From: an uncultured Verrucomicrobiota bacterium
Lineage (GTDB): Bacteria > Verrucomicrobiota > Verrucomicrobiia > Methylacidiphilales > Verrucolacustridaceae
DNA length: 7,151 nucleotides
Reading direction: 5' to 3'
Assembly (NCBI GenBank): GCA_903905395.1
Contig: CAIVGD010000346.1
Coordinates: 1-7,151, forward strand
The notes below the pieces were generated by a model. That model made no database searches. It was not told the DNA's origin and saw only the letters and a program-made list of their open reading frames with translations. A program made the translations under genes and the position numbers. Positions 1 to 5,584 of the stretch are shown piece by piece. The number at the start of each line of letters is the position of its first letter. The first letter of the stretch is position 1.

Positions 1-672
1 GATTTGACAGTCGTGGTCCGAAAGGAGAATATTGCCGAAGCCCGGGCACATGGTGCCCGCAGTGTGCATCACGTCTTCCGCTCCTACGACCCGGTCGCAC
101 ACGCTCCTCTGCCACTCACGGACGAAGAGTGCCGAAAGTGGGCGGCGGAGGTGGTGTTTGTCGGCAGTTGGATGCCGGAACGGGGACCGTTCATGGTTCG
201 GTTGCTGGAGCTGGGCGTGCCGCTCACGATTTGGGGTGATCATTGGCGCAAGGCGCGTGAGTGGGGGCGATTGCAGACCTTTATCCGCGGACCGTCCGTG
301 TATGGTCCCGACTACGTGCGGGCGATTCAGTGTGCGAAAGTCGCGCTTGGACTGCTGTCTAAGGGCAATCGTGACCTTCACACGCAGCGCAGCGCCGAGG
401 TCCCGTTCATTGCTGGCGCGGTATTCTGTGCCGAGAGGACTGATGAGCACGAACGGCTCTACCGCAACGGGGAAGAGGCGCTCTTCTGGTCCACCGCTGA
501 GGAATGCGCGGCTCGGTGCCGTGAGTTGCTGCCCGCCGGGGACCGTCGGCGGCGGATCGCGGTCGCGGCGCGGTCCAGAGTCGAAGCTTGGAGGCTTTCC
601 AACGACGAGGTTCTTGCTTCCATTTTGCGAGTTCTCGCGGGCGAACCCGCCGCCCATCCTCTTGCATCTTGA
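1..672 (+). CDS. CgeB-like glycosyltransferase (GT-B fold), C-terminal part
   Basis: The frame is open from base 1, so the gene starts upstream; the TTG at 4 is unlikely to be the true start. The 223 visible residues look like the C-terminal half of CgeB-like / glycosyltransferase group 1 proteins, which move a sugar from a nucleotide donor in the cytoplasm. Visible marks are a VFVGSWMPERGPFM segment (about bases 151-198), an IWGDHW segment (about 229-246), and the family's donor-side region around NRDLHTQRSAE (about 367-400), followed by AGAVFCAERTDEHERLY and EEALFW. This order (R-x-x-E, small-residue turn, ER-x-x-EH-x-x-LY) is typical of the Glyco_trans_1_2 domain. The last 15 residues or so are low in hydrophobic content and end at TGA 670-672. 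The next gene is 159 nt away, so this is the loosest junction in the window. Family assignment is fairly sure; the sugar and acceptor are unknown. Confidence 0.85.
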   Translation, partial: DLTVVVRKENIAEARAHGARSVHHVFRSYDPVAHAPLPLTDEECRKWAAEVVFVGSWMPERGPFMVRLLELGVPLTIWGDHWRKAREWGRLQTFIRGPSVYGPDYVRAIQCAKVALGLLSKGNRDLHTQRSAEVPFIAGAVFCAERTDEHERLYRNGEEALFWSTAEECAARCRELLPAGDRRRRIAVAARSRVEAWRLSNDEVLASILRVLAGEPAAHPLAS

Positions 673-831
673 ACTCACGCAACTTCCGTATCCGCTGCTA
701 CAGCGCCCGTTCTGGAATTGGTGGGGATTTGCCCTGTTGCGCGCTTACAAAATGGATGCTGAGGGGTGCGAATCCCATGCGGCATCCGCCCATCTGATGC
801 GGCCGGTCTGACGCAGTATTTCTGATCACCG
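673..831. other. Non-coding spacer with no recognised element
   Basis: This 159-nt gap separates the CgeB-like gene from the family 2 glycosyltransferase. I found no convincing sigma-70 promoter, terminator hairpin with a T-run, tRNA or recognisable protein remnant. It contains two copies of ATGCGGC (778-784 and 798-804) and a weak 5-bp inverted pair, GCATC/GATGC, at 782-800. No clear Shine-Dalgarno sequence precedes the ATG at 832. Confidence 0.5.
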
Positions 832-1734
832 ATGAAACTCAGTGTCTGTATCACGCACTTCAATCGGCCCGACAAGTTGGGCGCTACCTTGGAGTCGTTG
901 GCGCGCCAAACACGGACGCCGGACGAGGTGTTCTTGTGGGATGACTGCTCGCCAAATGACCCGACCAAGGTCGCTTTGGCATATCGCGACCGGTTCCCGC
1001 ACTTTGTCTATCATCGCAACGATAGGAACCTGAACATGCCAGGTAATCTGAATGCGGTGCTCGCCCAAGCGACCGGCGATTACATCGCCAATCTGCATGA
1101 TGCCGACCAATTCGACCCGACGTTGCTGAAAAAATGGGAGTCAGCGCTGCTCGGCCACCCCCGGGCGGGATTGGTCTTCTGCGGCTTGGCGGCGCCCGGC
1201 CGGGTGTTTTTAGAAGATCTCCCCGCGTTTTGCGAAGGAGGCGATTTCTTCCGCCGAGTGTTTGTAGGCTCATCAGGTTCGCCCATCTGGGGAACGGTGA
1301 TGGTGCGCCGTGCGGTGTATGAGCGGCACCTGCCGTTTGACCCGCAGTTCCGCAACTGGGCAGATGTCGATATGTGGATGCGTATTTGTAGCACGGACGG
1401 TATCGCTTATGTCCGTGAACCGCTCATTTCACTCGACAATTCACCGAGAAGCTTTGCTTGGGCGCAATTCCTGATTTGCCATCATATAATCTTTGCGAAC
1501 CTCTATCGCATGGCTGCGAACAGAGAGGAGTTGCTTCGTTTCCTCGATGCACAGCGGCTCTGCACCAACCGGTGTTACGTCAGGCATCTCGCAGGGCGCT
1601 TGCTCAGAGGCGAGGCGCGTTTGTTTTTGGAAGGTTTTAGGCATGCCCGAGACGTTTTTGTCCGGCTACCGGCCTTGGCCTATCAGCTCGATGCCGGCAA
1701 GACGTTGCGTTTAGTTCCAGCCCCCGGGGCGTGA
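832..1734 (+). CDS. Family 2 glycosyltransferase (GT-A fold)
   Basis: This 300-residue protein is probably an inverting cytoplasmic glycosyltransferase adding one sugar to a growing lipid-linked glycan. It opens with the GT2 nucleotide-binding strand (MKLSVCITHFNRPDKL), followed by a DD pair at residues 37-38 (FLWDDCSP). The metal-binding DxD motif is HDAD at 89-92, and an acceptor-side acid motif WADVDMW lies at 176-182, where family members usually carry the catalytic base (often as ED). There is no membrane helix. The length is normal for a stand-alone GT2 domain plus a short helical tail. ATG 832 directly begins the first beta strand, so the start is well placed although no good ribosome binding site precedes it. 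The last 34 codons or so are duplicated at 2770-2872 in decayed form. The stop at 1732-1734 lies 8 nt before an ATG that begins a methyltransferase stub. Sugar specificity is unknown. Confidence 0.92.
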   Translation: MKLSVCITHFNRPDKLGATLESLARQTRTPDEVFLWDDCSPNDPTKVALAYRDRFPHFVYHRNDRNLNMPGNLNAVLAQATGDYIANLHDADQFDPTLLKKWESALLGHPRAGLVFCGLAAPGRVFLEDLPAFCEGGDFFRRVFVGSSGSPIWGTVMVRRAVYERHLPFDPQFRNWADVDMWMRICSTDGIAYVREPLISLDNSPRSFAWAQFLICHHIIFANLYRMAANREELLRFLDAQRLCTNRCYVRHLAGRLLRGEARLFLEGFRHARDVFVRLPALAYQLDAGKTLRLVPAPGA

Positions 1735-1795
1735 AAGCTGCCATGAAGTTATTCGAAAAGAGCGTTGCGCAGAAACTTTATTTAAATCAAAGGAA
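1632..1795. repeat. Left copy of 164-bp direct repeat flanking the FkbM gene
   Basis: Aligned by hand at a constant offset of 1138 nt with 2770-2933, this segment matches at 151 of 164 positions with no gaps. It covers the last 34 codons or so of the family 2 glycosyltransferase gene, its stop, an 8-nt spacer and the first 17 codons of the methyltransferase gene found intact at 2881. Identity falls to background immediately outside both ends. Mismatches are denser in the glycosyltransferase part (11 in 111 nt) than in the methyltransferase part (2 in 53 nt). In this copy the glycosyltransferase end is intact and the methyltransferase is the broken half. Confidence 0.95.
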
Positions 1796-1805
1796 TTACC
1801 TTTGA
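1743..1805 (+). pseudogene. 20-codon N-terminal stub of the class I methyltransferase; possible leader for the FkbM gene
   Basis: ATG 1743 opens a 20-codon frame starting MKLFEKSVAQKLY, identical over its first 13 residues to the methyltransferase at 2881. It then reads L instead of S, keeps NQ, and diverges into RNYL before TGA at 1803-1805. It lies 8 nt after the glycosyltransferase stop, the spacing of the methyltransferase start in the right-hand repeat. The TGA overlaps the TTG start of the FkbM gene in the four bases TTGA (1802-1805). Its codons CAA AGG AAT also form the AAAGGAA ribosome binding site of that gene. By origin it is a gene fragment, but its intact frame and overlap make it a plausible translational-coupling leader. 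Whether it is translated is inference. Confidence 0.7.
1789..1795 (+). promoter_or_regulatory. Shine-Dalgarno site for the TTG start at 1802
   Basis: AAAGGAA lies 6 nt before TTG 1802 and is one of the best ribosome binding sites in the window. It is made of codons of the duplicated methyltransferase N-terminus and sits at the very end of the left repeat. The right copy reads AAGGGAA at the same place (2927-2933), inside the intact methyltransferase gene. The site supports the TTG as the start: the first in-frame ATG of this gene is at codon 106, inside the SAM-binding fold. Confidence 0.7.
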
Positions 1806-2665
1806 AAACTTACGATAAGCCAGTGACAATTCTTTCGACCCCCGGTCGTCACTGGCTTAATGCTGCAGTCAGTATTTGGCGGTTCTGCGGTCGTGGATGG
1901 GGTCTCTGGCGGCTAGTACACTACGGATCCGCTATTTATCGCTCGTGGCGGAAATGTCCAACTATCGGGCCTGATTTGAGGCCGTTCTGGATCGATCTGC
2001 GCTACGGCCAATTCTCCTGGCTAGTCTCGGGCTGGCACACTGCGGTCATAGACTCTGCTTTAGCTGGTCTTCCAGAAGACGCTGTTGCCCTCGACATCGG
2101 GGCACACATTGGTACGATGAGCCGCCTGTTCGCATCGCGATTTGCGAGCGGTCATGTTTATGCCTTTGAGGCAAGTCCGGACAATTATCGCCAACTCGCG
2201 AGTAATTGCGCCAGCGTCACCAATATTACCTGTAGCCAAATGGCCCTGGGGCGAAATACTGGCGAGGAGAGTTTTTCATCCGGCGTGACAGCTCCTGTTC
2301 TTCGGCGGATCGTGCCCAAGGGCCCAAATACGATTTCTGTTCCGGCCATGCGGCTTTCCGATTGGATTGCGCAAAGCAAATTGAGACGACTGGATTTCAT
2401 TAAGGTTGATGTCGAGGGGTTTGAAGAGGATGTTTTGGTTCCAGCAAGAGAAACACTTAAGGTATTTCGCCCTTTGATAGTTTTCGAGTTTATCGCAAGG
2501 TTTGCTAAAGAGCGTTCGTTTTACCGAGGTGAGCGTTTGTTTCCTCTTCTCGAGTCGCTAAATTACTTGGTCTATCGGCTCGACCAATGTGGTGGACGGC
2601 ACAGCAACTTTGATGAAGTTTCTGTTCAAATGACCAATGATTACATCGCAACCCCCCGCGTATAG
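1802..2665 (+). CDS. FkbM-family SAM-dependent methyltransferase, inserted between direct repeats
   Basis: This 287-residue protein is a probable O-methyltransferase of the FkbM family, acting on a sugar of the glycan with S-adenosylmethionine. A tryptophan- and arginine-rich N-terminal region (about 1-60) precedes the Rossmann core. Motif I is LDIGAHIGT at 97-105, the acidic residue binding the SAM ribose lies in FEASP (122-126), and the family signature LDFIKVDVEGFE spans 197-208, followed by VFEF near 227-230. No catalytic-fold element looks missing. The TTG start is supported by AAAGGAA 6 nt upstream and by a TTGA overlap with the upstream stub. The gene lies between two 164-bp repeats and is AT-richer than its neighbours: my hand count over 2401-2580 gives 78 G+C of 180 (43%), against 108 of 180 (60%) over 2941-3120 in the next gene. 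Both points suggest acquisition by transfer. The residue or sugar methylated is unknown. Confidence 0.88.
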   Translation: MKTYDKPVTILSTPGRHWLNAAVSIWRFCGRGWGLWRLVHYGSAIYRSWRKCPTIGPDLRPFWIDLRYGQFSWLVSGWHTAVIDSALAGLPEDAVALDIGAHIGTMSRLFASRFASGHVYAFEASPDNYRQLASNCASVTNITCSQMALGRNTGEESFSSGVTAPVLRRIVPKGPNTISVPAMRLSDWIAQSKLRRLDFIKVDVEGFEEDVLVPARETLKVFRPLIVFEFIARFAKERSFYRGERLFPLLESLNYLVYRLDQCGGRHSNFDEVSVQMTNDYIATPRV

Positions 2666-2769
2666 GACGCAGGGTGTAATGAAACAAGCAGGTCAAGATC
2701 CGGGGCTCCGTGCGAAAAACGATTCCAGTATGAAGCCGGTTATGGCACAAGCCGGTCGGCTGAGTCATT
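2666..2769. other. Spacer between FkbM stop and right repeat
   Basis: These 104 nt belong to the inserted segment and match nothing else in the window. They contain AAGCCGGT twice (2733-2740 and 2749-2756) and a small AGCCG-GT-CGGCT inverted pair (2750-2761). There is no T-run, so a factor-independent terminator is not supported. No inverted terminal repeats, transposase gene or integrase gene are visible at the edges of the insert. Confidence 0.5.
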
Positions 2770-2872
2770 AGGTTTGGGGCATGCCTGAGACGTTTTTGTC
2801 CGGCTTCCGGCCTTGGCCTATCAGCTTGATGCCGGCAAGACGTTGTGTTAAGTTCGAGTCCCCGGGGCGTGT
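2770..2872 (+). pseudogene. Decayed 3' fragment of the family 2 glycosyltransferase gene
   Basis: In the frame corresponding to residues 267-300 of the upstream glycosyltransferase this fragment still reads DVFVRLPALAYQLDAGKTL. It is broken by TGA at 2786-2788 (CGA in the intact copy) and TAA at 2849-2851 (TTA in the intact copy). The original TGA stop has become TGT at 2870-2872. There is no start or remaining fold, so it cannot make a functional product. It is the scar of the event that placed the FkbM gene here. Confidence 0.9.
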
Positions 2873-2933
2873 AAGCTGTCATGAAGTTATTCGAAAAGAG
2901 CGTTGCGCAGAAACTTTATTCAAATCAAGGGAA
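2770..2933. repeat. Right copy of 164-bp direct repeat flanking the FkbM gene
   Basis: This copy pairs with 1632-1795 at 151 of 164 positions without gaps. Here the methyltransferase half leads into the full-length gene at 2881, while the glycosyltransferase half is the orphan. The differences in the glycosyltransferase half fall at all three codon positions and include two new stops, as expected after loss of coding constraint. Recombination between the copies would remove 1138 bp including the FkbM gene. Confidence 0.95.
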
Positions 2934-3558
2934 CCCGGCCGTGCTTGGATTGGTGCCGCCCGGAGCGGCGAAGGTACTCGACGTGGGATGCGGCGATGGA
3001 GCCAATGCCGCCCGCTTGGTAGCAAGAGGCGCGGTGGTCGATGGAATTACGCTATCAGCGGAGGAGTCGAACATTGCGAGTAAAGTGTGTCGGCGGGTAT
3101 GGACGCATAATTTGGAGCTGGGCTTGCCCAACTCGATGTCCGACACCTATGACTGCTGCATTTGCTCGCATGTGTTGGAACATATTTGTTGGCCTGGTGT
3201 TTTGTTGCAAGACCTGCGGCGAGTTTTAAGCCCGCAGGGAGGCCGATTGGTCGTAGCCCTGCCGAATCTCCTCTTCTACAAGAACCGTTGGGCACTCTGC
3301 CGGGGAAAATTCTGCTACGCTGAGGGTGGGCTTATGGATAACACGCATTTTCGATGGTACACCTTCCAAACCGCCCAACAGCTACTAAACGAGTATGGGT
3401 TCCACATCGAGGTGGCCGCTGGCGATGGTTCTTTTCCCCTGGCACCGTTGCGCCGTTGGTCTCCGCAGCTTGCGCGGGCTATTGATAAAATAGCGACTCG
3501 CCAGTGGCCCGGATTATTCGGCTGGCAATTTGTATTGTTGTGCTCAGTCCAAACTTAG
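2881..3558 (+). CDS. Class I SAM-dependent methyltransferase
   Basis: This 225-residue protein is a probable small-molecule or sugar methyltransferase of the Methyltransf_11/23 type. Motif I, VLDVGCGDG, is at residues 32-40; a GITLS segment ends the second strand near 55-59; the HVLEH motif is at 97-101; and LRRVLSPQGGRLVVALPN (112-129) forms the strand-4/5 region. A C-terminal segment, MDNTHFRWYT (152-161), resembles the H-x-R-x-(Y/F)-T element common in glycan-cluster members, where it may contribute to the substrate side. ATG 2881 is the first possible start after an in-frame TAA at 2872-2874. Its first 17 codons recur at 1743-1793. No strong ribosome binding site is seen; the ancestral start was probably coupled to the glycosyltransferase stop 8 nt upstream, and that stop is now mutated. 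The stop TAG abuts the next ATG. The methylated substrate is unknown. Confidence 0.88.
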   Translation: MKLFEKSVAQKLYSNQGNPAVLGLVPPGAAKVLDVGCGDGANAARLVARGAVVDGITLSAEESNIASKVCRRVWTHNLELGLPNSMSDTYDCCICSHVLEHICWPGVLLQDLRRVLSPQGGRLVVALPNLLFYKNRWALCRGKFCYAEGGLMDNTHFRWYTFQTAQQLLNEYGFHIEVAAGDGSFPLAPLRRWSPQLARAIDKIATRQWPGLFGWQFVLLCSVQT

Positions 3559-4599
3559 ATGACTACTGACCTTGCAGGAAAAGTGCTGCTCGTGATGCCC
3601 GATGAGCCTGATTACCTCGCGCTAACTCTGTTTCATGGATTCCGCAGCCTATTGGGTTCTCAAGCTGTGGACTATCCGCGCTGCGATGTTGCTTATGCCG
3701 ATTTCCCAGCTTCGGCGCGTGCGAGCATCTACGGCCGGGGCTTTTCAGCATTCTACCTGCTGCCCGAAGCGTCGATCGATCGCATTGCAGTCGCATCAAG
3801 GGTCGCGTCTGGACAGTTCAAGCTTGTCGTTTTCACATCAATCCAGCGCCAATTCGGACTCTTCCTGCAATGGCGACCATTTCTTAGCAGCCAGAACACG
3901 ATTATCACCGATAGCGAGGACACGCCCCAGCCATATCCCGCTGCTGGCCGCTATTGGCGGCGGCCGTATTGCTGGTTCTTGCCGCGGGCACACCGTCAGT
4001 TTCTTTACTTCAAGCGGGAGTGGACGCCGGACACACAGTTCAACCTCTGGCACCGGCTGGTTCCAAGGTCGTATCGGCGGTTGCTGCCGCACTCGCGAAA
4101 CCTCCGCAGAATCAGTTTCAGCATCCCGGAGGAGAAAATTGTCAGGCAACTGCCAGCCAAGACGAAGCTCTGGCCTCGGCATATCGTGGATCCCGAGGTT
4201 GCTGCGCGGGTGCCGGAGAGCCGCACATCTTATGCGTTCTCGACTGAGGGCGAATACTATGCCGATCTTCAGGCTTCAAAGTTCGGCATTACCACCAAAC
4301 GGGCGGGCTGGGATTGCCTGCGTCATTACGAAATCGCGGCCAACGGGTGCGTGCCGTGTTTTCGCGATTTGCACCTCAAACCGCATACCTGCGCTCCACA
4401 CGGGCTACAGTCGGATGTCAATTGCCTCTGCTACCGAAATGCAGACGATTTGCTTGGGCAAATTGGAAAAGTGGATTTCGGCCGTTACCTCCAATTGCAG
4501 GAGGGTGCGCTGGCCTGGGCGCGAGCAAATACTACAACTGCTGCTGCCTGCAGGTTATTGGCGGAGTGCAAATTGCTTCGTAACTCATGCAAACACTGA
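3559..4599 (+). CDS. Exostosin/GT-B-like putative glycosyltransferase of unclear family
   Basis: This 346-residue protein begins immediately after the preceding stop (TAG|ATG) and ends 13 nt inside the next gene. I cannot name its family with certainty. The most informative part is residues 241-270, with KFGITTKRAGWDC then LRHYEIAANGCVPCFRD. The pattern R-x-x-E-x-x-A-x-G-x-V-P resembles the donor-binding segment of exostosin-like and CgeB-like GT-B enzymes, where the glutamate contacts the nucleotide sugar. YFKREW at 150-155 resembles a motif ahead of that domain in similar proteins. The N-terminal half (KVLLVMPDEPDYL, then strand-like KLVVFTS near 88-94) fits an alpha/beta fold. It is rich in arginine and tryptophan at 104-185, with no signal peptide or membrane helix. 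The role is inferred from this motif and from its neighbours; a processing or modification enzyme is also possible. Confidence 0.7.
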   Translation: MTTDLAGKVLLVMPDEPDYLALTLFHGFRSLLGSQAVDYPRCDVAYADFPASARASIYGRGFSAFYLLPEASIDRIAVASRVASGQFKLVVFTSIQRQFGLFLQWRPFLSSQNTIITDSEDTPQPYPAAGRYWRRPYCWFLPRAHRQFLYFKREWTPDTQFNLWHRLVPRSYRRLLPHSRNLRRISFSIPEEKIVRQLPAKTKLWPRHIVDPEVAARVPESRTSYAFSTEGEYYADLQASKFGITTKRAGWDCLRHYEIAANGCVPCFRDLHLKPHTCAPHGLQSDVNCLCYRNADDLLGQIGKVDFGRYLQLQEGALAWARANTTTAAACRLLAECKLLRNSCKH

Positions 4600-5429
4600 T
4601 TGGCAGACTAGCATTGGGGTATGCCCGCCTCATGCCTAACCACCGCGGTCGGTTTAGAGCGCTGGCAATACTGGACGGCCTGTTTGGACCGTTCAGGCTC
4701 CGCACGCCCGCCGGTCCTGTGTTGGAGGTCTATCTCAGTAGTATCATGGATCTGTCATACTTTCGCCATGCTCACAAGGTGCAAGGTGGGTGCCATTCCA
4801 TTGATGATGCCGCGCCGCGTCTAATCGCTGGCTTGAAGTCCGGTGAGTGTTTCGTTGATATTGGTGCGAACATCGGATACCTCTCGCTGTTGGCCTCCAG
4901 AGTTCTAGGGCAAAGTGGAAGGGTTGTGGCAGTTGAACCTTCGCCGCGCGAATATAGGAGGCTGTTGCGGGGAATCATACTTAATGGCGCAGCCAATGTG
5001 GTCCCAATTCATGGCGCGCTTGGGGCCAGCGCCGCTGCTATGGCACTCGAGGTTTCCCGCTACCACACCGGATTAAATCATTTGGTAATAAATGACACTA
5101 CGGGCTTGCCGGGAGCGGCCGAGCCGTTTGTTACCGTCCCTGTCTGAGCGGCAAACTCACTGCTTCCACCACTGGTTGAAGGGCGGGAGGTTAGCTTGGT
5201 CAAGATAGATACCGAAGGTGCAGAGGTTCTGGTTTTGCGCGGAATGCGGGAGTTTCTGGGTGCCTTTAGGCCGAGGCATGTAGTTGTCGAGGTCACGCCA
5301 CGGTTCCTCGCGGGCTTCGGCACCGAGAAGAGCGAGATATATCGCATCATGAGAGAATCGGGCTATTATGGCAAGCTCTGCAGCGACAGCGATGAGTTAC
5401 AATACGATGAAGTATTCGAGCGGCATTGA
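4587..5429 (+). pseudogene. FkbM-family methyltransferase interrupted by in-frame TGA
   Basis: ATG 4587 lies inside the 3' end of the previous gene (13-nt overlap). The frame carries an FkbM methyltransferase: FVDIGANIGYLSLLAS (SAM motif I, residues 89-104) and VEPSP (116-120). It stops at TGA 5145-5147, codon 187, after TVPV. The same reading frame then continues without a shift to TGA 5427-5429 and supplies the missing family core, LVKIDTEGAE (about residues 204-213) and VVVEVTP. Full FkbM domains need both halves, so the 186-residue product lacks the conserved KxDxEG region. A single C-to-T change (CGA to TGA) would explain the break, and arginine is common after VPV in this family. Each half is otherwise clean, so the event is recent, a sequencing error, or recoding. 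If intact it would be a glycan O-methyltransferase of about 280 residues. It is unlike the 1802 FkbM protein outside the core motifs. Confidence 0.85.
5185..5198 (+). promoter_or_regulatory. Possible internal ribosome binding site and TTG restart after the TGA
   Basis: GGGAGG (5185-5190) lies 5 nt before TTG 5196-5198, in frame with the 3' half of the broken FkbM gene. It could allow a separate 77-residue C-terminal product (5196-5429) beginning next to KIDTEGAE. The same bases encode G-R-E-V, normal family sequence, so the match may be accidental. A 77-residue piece lacks SAM motif I. Confidence 0.25.
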
Positions 5430-5584
5430 TACAGAAAAGGAATCGGCGGTTGGCCGGCGGTTGTGCAGGCAATTTAGTGTGTTACTGTCAAGAACGTAGG
5501 ATAGACTACATGATCGCTAGCTCTGCTCAATAACATCAGGCATTCCATTGATTGCAGTGGTTCGTATCTAACGGTTTTATCAGT
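5430..5584. other. Non-coding spacer with a 9-bp tandem repeat
   Basis: This gap separates the broken FkbM gene from the next methyltransferase (or is 122 nt if that gene starts at TTG 5552). CGGCGGTTG occurs twice, at 5444-5452 and 5455-5463, with an 11-nt period. Downstream the DNA becomes AT-richer (about 5471-5550). TTACTG at 5482 and TAGACT at 5502 are only 14 nt apart, too close for a normal sigma-70 promoter. No terminator or RNA gene is apparent. If the cluster has an internal promoter, this is the likeliest place. Confidence 0.45.

Noticed and set aside
407..682. Minus-strand and overlapping open frames across the window, such as 407-682, 3838-4182 and 5876-6211
   Set aside because: They lie opposite or out of frame with genes bearing clear family motifs, show arginine/proline/serine-rich shadow composition, and have no recognisable domain.
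729..757. Possible sigma-70 promoter before the 832 gene (TTGCCC with ATGGAT or TACAAA)
   Set aside because: At correct spacing the -10 match is poor, and the better TACAAA lies only 11 nt from the -35-like hexamer.
764..804. tRNA-like T-arm (GGGG TGCGAAT CCC) in the first spacer
   Set aside because: The loop has TGC rather than TTC, the stem has a mismatch, no matching 5' acceptor or D-arm is found upstream, and the following bases do not place a CCA end correctly.
2731..2765. Terminator after the first FkbM gene
   Set aside because: The AGCCG-GT-CGGCT pair has a two-base loop and no following T-run, and the downstream gene belongs to the same functional cluster.
1796..2769. Insertion sequence or transposon carrying the FkbM gene
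   Set aside because: No transposase or integrase frame and no terminal inverted repeats are present; the flanking duplication is 164 bp of coding sequence, far longer than a target-site duplication.
2846..2869. GTTAAGT and GTTCGAGTCCCC inside the right repeat, resembling an integron core site and a tRNA T-loop
   Set aside because: Both arise from point changes in a decayed glycosyltransferase coding sequence. The left copy lacks them, there is no paired RYYYAAC half-site or integrase, and the T-loop has no pairing stem.
3635..4639. Long 334-codon plus-strand frame overlapping the 3559 gene
   Set aside because: Its translation is serine/arginine-rich and motif-free, whereas the 3559 frame has the donor-site-like block and fits both gene junctions.
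5145..5147. TGA as a sense codon under an alternative genetic code
   Set aside because: TGA serves as the normal terminator of several genes here (670, 1732, 4597, 6497), ending each at its expected length or at a tight gene junction.
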